Shown here: positions 1 to 5,781 of the stretch, piece by piece
How positions within the stretch are numbered: the first letter of the stretch is position 1
How the letters are laid out: each line of letters starts with the position of its first letter
NCBI GenBank assembly: GCA_030600585.1
Contig: JAUVLU010000018.1
Coordinates: 1 to 48,898, forward strand
Source of the DNA: Candidatus Cloacimonadota bacterium
GTDB lineage: Bacteria; Cloacimonadota; Cloacimonadia; Cloacimonadales; TCS61
Reading direction: 5' to 3'
Length of the DNA stretch: 48,898 nucleotides
Notes under the pieces: model-generated
What the model saw: only the letters and a program-made list of their open reading frames with translations
What the model was told of the DNA's origin: nothing
Database searches by the model: none
Position numbers and translations under genes: made by a program

Positions 1-168
1 TTGAAACAGGAGTTTCTTTTAGATCAGACATTCCAAAATATCGAATCAATCAGAAAAGCTGTAAAGGAAGCAATAAATATCTATAATGAGGAACGCCCGC
101 ATTTAAGTCTTGCTTATAAAACCCCTACAGAAGTTTATAATGAAAATGATAATAAAAAAGCAGCCTAA
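1..168 (+). CDS. IS3-family transposase OrfB, C-terminal fragment
   Basis: Frame 1 is open from the window edge to TAA at 166-168 and encodes 55 residues. The sequence has the characteristic end of an IS3/IS150-type DDE (rve) integrase core: a helix with spaced basic residues, then IYNEERPHLSLAYKTPTEVY, matching the family's YN..RPH..L...TP..VY signature that follows the catalytic glutamate. The catalytic DDE residues themselves are upstream of the window, so whether the transposase is intact cannot be judged. The enzyme would cut and join IS ends. The stop codon lies within a perfect palindrome, so the transcript end and the reading frame end coincide. Confidence 0.8.
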   Translation: MKQEFLLDQTFQNIESIRKAVKEAINIYNEERPHLSLAYKTPTEVYNENDNKKAA

Positions 169-195
169 AGTCCAACCTGCAGGTTGGACTTTAGG
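164..195. terminator. perfect 32-bp palindrome at the transposase stop
   Basis: The two 16-nt halves are exact reverse complements with no loop (centre between 179 and 180, core CTGCAG). It overlaps the TAA of the transposase and is followed by an A-rich rather than T-rich stretch on the plus strand. It could act as a terminator or a protein-binding site of the IS. Similar arm-loop-arm palindromes occur elsewhere in the window. Confidence 0.45.
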
Positions 196-213
196 GAGAA
201 AAAACAAAAAAAA

Positions 214-239
214 GTGTCAACCGTATTTAGGACTGGACA
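214..239 (+). repeat. putative right terminal inverted repeat of the IS
   Basis: The segment ends in ...GGACTGGACA and its complement starts TGTCCAGTCC, the TG...CA form expected at IS3-family tips. It lies 46 nt after the transposase stop, a normal spacing. Only one end is visible, so this is an inference from position and ending. Confidence 0.5.
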
Positions 240-259
240 TTATACGTCAAATCCTTCTA

Positions 260-289
260 AAAGGGGAAGGGCAGGGATGGGGTTCGATT
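260..289 (+). repeat. 30-bp direct repeat, copy 1 (DUF559-associated)
   Basis: Identical over 30 bp to 882-911; both begin AAAGGGGAAGGGCAGGGATG. The two copies bracket the DUF559 gene. Confidence 0.85.
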
Positions 290-298
290 TTAAGATTA

Positions 299-679
299 CT
301 ATTTTTCTGAATCTAATATCAATTTGATGGCTTTCTTAATTTCATTTAATACATTATCTATATCTTCAATTACTGATTCATTTTTAAAACGTATCACTTT
401 AATATTTAAAGATTCCATATAATTATCACGTTCCGCATCATATTCTTTGCCTATTTTTGTGTGATGTTGTTTGCCATCAACTTCAATGCATAATCTTAAT
501 AATGGTGCGTAGAAATCTGCGATATAAGCTCCAATCCCATATTGACGGAAGAATTTAATATTATTTATATTTCGTCTTCTGAGTGAATTCCAGAGTATCT
601 TCTCGGCAGTTGTTGCTTTCTTCCTGAGTTCTTTTCTTCTATTCATTTGTATCTTTCTGTTATAAATTTTTGTGGTCAT
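299..679 (-). CDS. DUF559 family endonuclease-like protein
   Basis: A 126-residue protein of the DUF559 family, related in fold to very-short-patch-repair and restriction-type nucleases. Visible signatures are an N-terminal helix LRKKATTAEKILWNSLRRR, the core FFRQYGIGAYIADFYAP, the acidic strand CIEVDGKQHH and a C-terminal VIRFKNESV segment; D in ADFY, E/D in IEVDG and the following K/Q/H region are the presumed metal-binding site. Length is normal for the family. No partner methylase or helicase is adjacent. The start ATG is preceded by a GGGGGGAG run that comes from the flanking repeat itself. The biochemical role of most DUF559 proteins is unknown; here it sits between direct repeats and next to an IS. 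Confidence 0.8.
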   Translation of the reverse strand: MTTKIYNRKIQMNRRKELRKKATTAEKILWNSLRRRNINNIKFFRQYGIGAYIADFYAPLLRLCIEVDGKQHHTKIGKEYDAERDNYMESLNIKVIRFKNESVIEDIDNVLNEIKKAIKLILDSEK

Positions 680-699
680 TGAACTCCCCCCAGCCCCCT

Positions 700-764
700 C
701 TTAAATCAAGAGGGGGAGAATATTTTCTTCTTGAGATTCTTTCAAATCCTTCACCTTTGGTAAA
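700..764 (+). repeat. 65-bp direct repeat, copy 1
   Basis: Matches 820-884 with only a handful of substitutions; both contain TATTTTCTTCTTGA and CTTCACCTTTG. Offset is exactly 120 bp. Confidence 0.8.
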
Positions 765-819
765 TTGAACTTCTTCCTCGATCTTCGCTAAAGCTATGCC
801 CCGACAGGTATAATCTTCT

Positions 820-884
820 CTTAAATCAAGAGTAGGAGAATATTTTCTTCTTGATAATCTTTCAAACCCTTCACCTTTGTTAAA
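820..884 (+). repeat. 65-bp direct repeat, copy 2
   Basis: Second copy of 700-764. It runs directly into the 30-bp repeat at 882, so the two repeat types form a composite block. Confidence 0.8.
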
Positions 885-911
885 GGGGAAGGGCAGGGAT
901 GGGGTTCGATT
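882..911 (+). repeat. 30-bp direct repeat, copy 2
   Basis: Exact copy of 260-289, on the far side of the DUF559 gene. Confidence 0.85.
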
Positions 912-988
912 ACTGCAATTTGCTAAGTCTCAACTCACAGCTATCTAAAGGCTTAATGTTAGTTTGGAGTCGAGGGAAGAATGAATAA

Positions 989-3769
989 TCATCTTTTCTT
1001 TTTCTTATTTATTCTCTCTTTTAGCTTTCTTTTACGTTTCTTTAGTTTATCTAAATATTTATTTAACCCTCTTCTCTCCCTACTACTTAAAAGTATATTT
1101 CCTTTTTTTGCTTCTTTTAGTTCTTTTTGTGTTTGTTCTAATTCTTTTTGTATGTTATCTAATAATTGAGATTGAGTTTTTTGCCATGCAATAGGTAATT
1201 CTAACTCATCTAACCTTTTGAATTCTTTTTCAATGTTTGCACCAAATCGTATTTCAAATAAATCCCTATAATATTCAATTTGATCTGTAAATTCTTCACG
1301 AGATGCACGAGTAAATGGAGAAAATATTGAAACTAATAATTTCCTATTAACAACAGAAAAAACTTGATCGTTGAATTCACTTACTAAACTTTCAGTCAAA
1401 TAAGCTAGTTCTTGTGAAGACCAATTATCCAGAGTTGCCATCAATTGCAACAAAGAATCTGGTTTTATTGTAATAGGTCGTTTATCTGTTGAGAATCGAT
1501 CTATAATCTGAGTATTAGAAACGAAAAAAGCATTGTTAATGTTCTCGTCACTTATTGAAAGTGAACCATCTCTAAATAAAGTTATTATCATCAAGGCTAT
1601 AGCTTCAGCTTTAACTTGTCGTTTATGATGAAAAGTGTCATATTGTTTTCTTAATTTTTCAATTTCATTTTGATAAAAATCAACTTCAGCTTCATATATA
1701 GTTTCATAACCATCAAAATCAGATAAACCTTTAATTTCAATTTCACTTTTGACTAGAAGTAATTTTAATAAATTTTCGAATTCTCTATTTCTTATATGCT
1801 TTGTTTTTTTTGTTCCGAAAATTGTATTAAGATAATCCATGAATGTAGTTACATTGCCATTGATAAGTTCATTTTTAAATCCAGTAACAAAAGCATTTGG
1901 TTTAAAACCAGACGAACCTAATAGTACTTTCAAAGTATCAATATTTAGTGAATTAGTTTTACTATCAATTTTAGATAAAGCCCAAAATAAATGTTCAATT
2001 ATTTCTTTCAAAAGTAGTGGTGTTACTATAATTTTACATCCTGCTGAATTTAATGATTTCATTAAGAATTTAGATGATTCATGAAATTCATCCGATAAAG
2101 CAATAAAAGGAATAAGAATGCTTGAGTCCATAATATACATATTATTTTTAAATTCTTTGAGTCTAATCTGTATTGTTTCTTTTTGTAGGCTTAATAAATG
2201 TATAGTAAATCTTGCTTGAAGAGATAAACCCATATATATCTTTTCTTGTTTGTTAGGGTTAGAAAGAATACCCTGTATCAATTCAATAAGAATTAAAGCT
2301 TCTTCTTCATTGTCAAGCAACTCAATAAATTCTGGTAATGCCTGCAACAATGCATGAATATGGTAATCTTTTTTTATACTTTCATCTGATTCTAAGGCTA
2401 AAGCCACACCTAATGCTCTTTTCTCTATAGTGTCTTTTATAAATTTACATAAAACACTTACTATCTTCTCAATTGTTACTTTCTCTGGAATAAATTTGGA
2501 TACTCTTGATTTGATCGAACTTACAAATTGATCCTCGATTCGTTCTGAGATCCCTTGATTTTCTTCAATTTTCTGAAATCCCTTTTCAGATAAGATTACT
2601 TTATTATCAATTACTTGAATAAATTCTTTTTGTTGCATATTTAATAAGGCATTTTTGAAAACACTATCTGTACTTCGGATAGTTTTCATATGATTATTCT
2701 TCAGCAGATTAACTCTTTCGTTAATTTTGGTTAGGAGTTGTTTTATAGATATACTCTCTGATGATTTTAATATTGATAGAACTAATGCTTCTGTGATTAC
2801 AATTAAATTATTATATTCAATACCAGTTGTTTGAGACATAACTAATTTATTATAGATCAGTAATCCTGTTGTTTCAGTATCATAAGAAGGACATTTTTGA
2901 TATTCTCTTCCGAATTTTTGTGATCTTTTAAGAATCATTGATGAATAAACATGTAATAAGTTATTTAATTGTGAATGAGAGTTATCGAATATTTTGTAAG
3001 GAATTAATTCCATATTATATTTTGTAGAGAATTCATCAGAAATTATTTTTACAGAATCTGATTCACTCAGACCTAAAATTGCATATGCTGGTTTTGTTGG
3101 ATTACAGAAATAACCTATTGAACGTAATATTCTGTTAATTTCTTCATCATTAAATCCAAATCCAATAAAGACTAATCTATTACTTGAAATTAACGATTTT
3201 ATATGTTCGAGAACATGTGTATTTCCATTATATATTGAATCATAATCTTCTTCAGTAATTACTAACTTCGATTCTGCTTTTTTTTGATTTAACGATCCAT
3301 GTATATGCCATACAATTTTCTCAGGATTTCCTTTTGTTTTGTGAATTTCCTTTGGTTCATTACCTACTGTAGTCCAACCATGGTGGTTTTGTTGAAATAA
3401 TATTTTTTCAAGTATGTTATCATAATTTGTTGTAATATAACCCTTAAAAGGGAAATCTGAAATTATTTTATATAATTTTTGATTTTTTGTTTTAATATTA
3501 AAAGCTGATTTGATTATATTTTCTAAAGGATTTCTTCCAATTTCTTTTTCAATTAATGAAAAACATTTTGGGAATTGTTTATTACCTAAATATTTATCAA
3601 AGTATGTATTACTTTTTATGTTTCCTTGGCTCTCAGGTGTTAAACTATCATAAATTGAGATCACTAATTTTTCCCATGAAGGTAGTCCGGCATCAATCGA
3701 AATGCCACTACCAATAAAAGCCCAAACGTTATTTTTATTTATTAAATCAATTAATTCTTTTCGTAACAT
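989..3769 (-). CDS. SIR2-family protein with winged-helix and PIN-like domains (putative defence effector)
   Basis: A 926-residue soluble protein. Residues ~14-270 are a SIR2 (NADase/deacetylase fold) domain: GSGIS at 20-24, AGLPSW at 27-32, TTNYDN at 113-118, WHIHGS at 154-159 and FIGFGFNDEEI at 201-211. The Asn of TNYD and the His of HGS are kept, so NAD hydrolysis looks possible. Residues ~325-405 resemble a winged helix; ~430-540 are helical. Residues ~544-760 resemble a PIN nuclease: MDSSILIPF (D548), TPLLLKEIIEH (E589) and KAEAIALM before FVSNTQ, where the last acid of a typical PIN T.D motif is missing. The C-terminal ~60 residues are coiled coil ending in a Lys/Arg-rich tail. Stand-alone SIR2 proteins are established NAD-depleting phage defence effectors; this combination I do not recognise. 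The start has a clear AGGAGG. It lies beside an IS and repeats, consistent with an accessory island. Confidence 0.7.
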   Translation of the reverse strand: MLRKELIDLINKNNVWAFIGSGISIDAGLPSWEKLVISIYDSLTPESQGNIKSNTYFDKYLGNKQFPKCFSLIEKEIGRNPLENIIKSAFNIKTKNQKLYKIISDFPFKGYITTNYDNILEKILFQQNHHGWTTVGNEPKEIHKTKGNPEKIVWHIHGSLNQKKAESKLVITEEDYDSIYNGNTHVLEHIKSLISSNRLVFIGFGFNDEEINRILRSIGYFCNPTKPAYAILGLSESDSVKIISDEFSTKYNMELIPYKIFDNSHSQLNNLLHVYSSMILKRSQKFGREYQKCPSYDTETTGLLIYNKLVMSQTTGIEYNNLIVITEALVLSILKSSESISIKQLLTKINERVNLLKNNHMKTIRSTDSVFKNALLNMQQKEFIQVIDNKVILSEKGFQKIEENQGISERIEDQFVSSIKSRVSKFIPEKVTIEKIVSVLCKFIKDTIEKRALGVALALESDESIKKDYHIHALLQALPEFIELLDNEEEALILIELIQGILSNPNKQEKIYMGLSLQARFTIHLLSLQKETIQIRLKEFKNNMYIMDSSILIPFIALSDEFHESSKFLMKSLNSAGCKIIVTPLLLKEIIEHLFWALSKIDSKTNSLNIDTLKVLLGSSGFKPNAFVTGFKNELINGNVTTFMDYLNTIFGTKKTKHIRNREFENLLKLLLVKSEIEIKGLSDFDGYETIYEAEVDFYQNEIEKLRKQYDTFHHKRQVKAEAIALMIITLFRDGSLSISDENINNAFFVSNTQIIDRFSTDKRPITIKPDSLLQLMATLDNWSSQELAYLTESLVSEFNDQVFSVVNRKLLVSIFSPFTRASREEFTDQIEYYRDLFEIRFGANIEKEFKRLDELELPIAWQKTQSQLLDNIQKELEQTQKELKEAKKGNILLSSRERRGLNKYLDKLKKRKRKLKERINKKKKR

Positions 3770-4026
3770 TTTCTCCTCCTAAATAATCTTCACAGCTTTT
3801 ATCAAAACAATGTACAAATCACTCCATTCATATTCACAATAAGCTGCAAAATTTATAAAACTAAAGTCAACGGTGTTAAGATTGGAGTTAATTAATTATC
3901 TGTCAAATAATTAATAATTTTGTGCTCATTTACAGATCAACTTAAAAAAAATAATTTGACAAGAAAGCCTTCGTAATAAAAATAACTCTGTATTGCAAAG
4001 TACTTTGATTTAAAAAAGGAGGTCGT
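3770..4026. other. divergent intergenic region
   Basis: These 257 bases separate the minus-strand SIR2 gene from the plus-strand membrane protein and must hold both promoters. A TTGACA at 3956-3961 lies 65 nt upstream of the ATG at 4027, but no matching -10 hexamer stands out. Both genes have strong Shine-Dalgarno sequences (AGGAGG and GGAGG). Confidence 0.4.
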
Positions 4027-4623
4027 ATGAATCAAATAACAAATGAGCAAGCTTTAGGAGTAATTAAAGAAATGATCGAGAAAACAAAAGGGAAACAAAA
4101 TCAAACAGGTTTTTATCATCTTTTGTGGGGTATTCTAATTTCATTAGCAATAGTGGCAATGTACATTTTAATTGAGTTCGAAATGTACAACCTGATTAAA
4201 TTTTCATGGGCATTGTTTTGTTTTGGAGGAGCAATTACCAGCGTTGTTTATTCCCAAAAGACTTTTCGCAAACAAGGAATTATTAAATATCCCGATCTTG
4301 GATTAAGTTCTATCTGGTTTGTTACAATGATAGCGATGTTCTTTGTTGGATTTGTTTTTCCCTTCCTGAATGCCTATAAAGTGCATGTGGTCTTTACGAT
4401 GGTATGTTTATTAATGGGAATTGCAAATATTTCTACCGGAATTATTATAAAACAGAAAATGTCGATAATTAGTGGAATACTTTGGTGGATTGGAAGTGTG
4501 CTCTTTCTTATCATAAAAAGTGACGTTGTTTTTATGGGAACGTTTGTTCTTCTTCTTTTCGTCAACAATATTATTCCGGGAATCATTTTATACAAACGGG
4601 CAAGAGTGCAAAATGGAAAGTAA
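4027..4623 (+). CDS. uncharacterised multi-pass membrane protein paired with a winged-helix regulator
   Basis: A 198-residue integral membrane protein with about five to six hydrophobic segments, beginning after a hydrophilic N-terminal stretch of ~35 residues (roughly residues 36-60, 65-85, 95-120, 122-142, 145-162, 165-188). No enzymatic motif is visible. The start is fixed by AAAAAGGAGG seven nt upstream. Its 3' end overlaps the start of the next gene by 11 bp, so the two are co-translated. Such membrane-protein/HTH pairs are common in Bacteroidetes-related genomes; the usual inference is that the regulator controls the pair, but the signal sensed is unknown. Confidence 0.7.
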   Translation: MNQITNEQALGVIKEMIEKTKGKQNQTGFYHLLWGILISLAIVAMYILIEFEMYNLIKFSWALFCFGGAITSVVYSQKTFRKQGIIKYPDLGLSSIWFVTMIAMFFVGFVFPFLNAYKVHVVFTMVCLLMGIANISTGIIIKQKMSIISGILWWIGSVLFLIIKSDVVFMGTFVLLLFVNNIIPGIILYKRARVQNGK

Positions 4624-4927
4624 TTTTGCAGAGTTGGATTCGGTAATTCATTCCCGGGTTCGTTTAGCAATCATGATATTACTTCTTCAATCTGAGACTG
4701 CAAATTTTACATATCTAAAAAAAGAGATTGATGTTTCAGATGGAAATTTGAGTTCACACCTCAGGAAACTGGAAGAGGCAAAATACATCAAGATGCAAAA
4801 ACGCTTTGAAAACAGAAAACCAAAAACAACAATTTCTCTTACCGATAAAGGAAGAATTGCGCTAAATGAATACACTAGTAATCTTGAGGAATATCTACGT
4901 TTAGTATCTGATGGGAAAAAATCGTAG
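4613..4927 (+). CDS. winged-helix transcriptional regulator (HTH_34 type)
   Basis: A 104-residue DNA-binding protein. Residues ~5-85 form a winged helix: an opening helix around HSRVRLAIMILL, the recognition region ISDGNLSSHLRKLEEAKYI-like (here VSDGNLSSHLRKLEEAKYIK) and a wing with RKPKTTISLTDKGRIAL. This is the MarR/ArsR-like PF13601 pattern without metal-binding cysteines. I chose the ATG at 4613 because the conserved domain starts within a few residues of it and it overlaps the upstream stop; the frame is open further upstream but that extension lies inside the membrane-protein gene and has no domain. It probably represses its own two-gene operon. Confidence 0.8.
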   Translation: MESNFAELDSVIHSRVRLAIMILLLQSETANFTYLKKEIDVSDGNLSSHLRKLEEAKYIKMQKRFENRKPKTTISLTDKGRIALNEYTSNLEEYLRLVSDGKKS

Positions 4928-4982
4928 AGCCTGATCTCTGATATCCCGAATGCTTTTGGGAAGAACCAGAATACTTCTTAAA

Positions 4983-5009
4983 CTTGAGGTCACAAATTGT
5001 GACTTCAAG
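4983..5009. terminator. bidirectional hairpin between convergent genes
   Basis: Twelve base pairs (one G-T) around a 3-nt loop, arms CTTGAGGTCACA and TGTGACTTCAAG, followed by ATTTT on the plus strand. It sits between the stop of the regulator and the stop of the minus-strand T9SS gene. Confidence 0.6.
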
Positions 5010-5024
5010 ATTTTCCAAAGGTCA

Positions 5025-5762
5025 CTATTTTAAAAGGAGCATTTTCCCTGTTTTTGTATATTCTCCCGAACTTAATTTATAAAAATAAATTCCTGAACAA
5101 ACCGGTTGATTATTTTCACCTGTGCCGTTCCATGATATGGAGTAGCCGACTCCGTCGGCAAAAAACGGCGAGGGACTCGCTGACTCCAAAATATCAAAAG
5201 TTTTTACTTTCTGTCCTTTTAAATTATAAATTTCAATTTGTGTATTTTCGTGTAAATTTGCCTGCCTAGCCGAAGCATTACGAAGGCTGGTGATTTCAAA
5301 ACTAATTGTTGTTTCTGAGTTAAATGGATTAGGATAATTTGATAATTGACAACCAATTGGTTGTAACTCATAAAAATCAACGCTTACTTGTTCTACCGTT
5401 ATTGAAACAGGATCAGAAAGCCAATTGCAGTTGAATTCTCCAATTAATATATGATCACCGATACTCACATTATCCGTATGAATATAAGGTGTAGAATGTA
5501 TAGAATCAGGTGGGATTGTAATATCTATGATCATTTGGTATGCACCTATCAGAAAAAAATCATCATCAATATAATAATCATAGGGAGGAATCATTATAAA
5601 TGTAACTATAACTGTGTCGGAAGTAGTATTATGAAGATTGAATGTTATGTAAATATCCTGTCCGTAAGAATAACAAGTTTCATCTGTTTCGATATAAAAA
5701 TCTATCTGGCAAAATAACTGGTTAATAAATAATACAAAGAGTAAACATAATAAAAATCTCAT
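5025..5762 (-). CDS. small secreted protein with T9SS type A sorting domain
   Basis: A 245-residue exported protein. Residues 1-18 are a signal peptide (MRFLLCLLFVLFINQLFC then Q). The middle is a beta-rich region of ~130 residues with no recognised family, of the length of one Ig-like domain. The last ~95 residues are a T9SS sorting domain: NYPNPFN, IEIYNLKGQKVKT, SISWNGTGENNQP, SGIYFYKL and a terminal MLLLK. The sorting domain has two extra segments compared with the C25 proteases downstream: ~11 residues around SLRNASARQ and ~8 around SASPSPFFADGVGY. I start at ATG 5760-5762, six nt after AAGG, rather than at a TTG two codons upstream. Expected location: cell surface or medium. Confidence 0.75.
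   Translation of the reverse strand: MRFLLCLLFVLFINQLFCQIDFYIETDETCYSYGQDIYITFNLHNTTSDTVIVTFIMIPPYDYYIDDDFFLIGAYQMIIDITIPPDSIHSTPYIHTDNVSIGDHILIGEFNCNWLSDPVSITVEQVSVDFYELQPIGCQLSNYPNPFNSETTISFEITSLRNASARQANLHENTQIEIYNLKGQKVKTFDILESASPSPFFADGVGYSISWNGTGENNQPVCSGIYFYKLSSGEYTKTGKMLLLK
5074..5235 (+). repeat. ~162-bp duplicated sorting-domain DNA, copy 1
   Basis: Nearly identical to 5834-5995 in the adjacent gene, in the same orientation and frame (offset 760 bp); the few differences cluster near 5181 and 5205-5212. It covers the GQKVKT to SGIYFYKL part of both sorting domains, including the palindromic insert. Confidence 0.85.
5145..5159. repeat. palindromic insert inside coding sequence
   Basis: Perfect 6-bp arms GCCGAC/GTCGGC with loop TCC, followed by a second partial hairpin ACGGCGAGGGACTCGC. 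Read in frame on the minus strand it encodes part of the extra SASPSPFFADGVGY segment of the sorting domain. Confidence 0.7.
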
Positions 5763-5781
5763 TAACAACCTTCTTTTATTA

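Larger units (their letters stand above)
1..239 (+). mobile_element. IS3-family insertion sequence, right (3') part only
   Basis: This is the 3' portion of an insertion sequence cut by the window edge. It holds the last 55 codons of an IS3-type transposase, a perfect 32-bp palindrome right at the stop codon, and a probable terminal inverted repeat at 214-239. Read inward from outside, that end begins TGTCCAGTCCTAAATACGG, so the element would start with TG, as IS3-family ends do. The left end lies outside the window, so the boundary and any target duplication cannot be confirmed here. Confidence 0.65.
680..988. other. gene-free repeat tract between DUF559 and SIR2 genes
   Basis: No coding sequence is supported in these 309 bases. 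They consist of two 65-bp imperfect direct repeats (700-764 and 820-884), the second copy of the 30-bp repeat (882-911), and short palindromic text such as CCCCCTCTTAAATCAAGAGG. The region is at the 3' side of the SIR2 gene and the 5' side of the DUF559 gene, so it also has to hold the latter's promoter, which I cannot pick out. Confidence 0.7.

Noticed and set aside
1839-2084. Plus-strand frame inside the SIR2 gene
   Set aside because: Antisense to the PIN-like region; no ribosome site.
4520-4612. Upstream extension of the winged-helix gene to an earlier ATG
   Set aside because: The extra 31 residues overlap the membrane-protein gene and contain no domain; ATG 4613 fits the overlap and the fold start.
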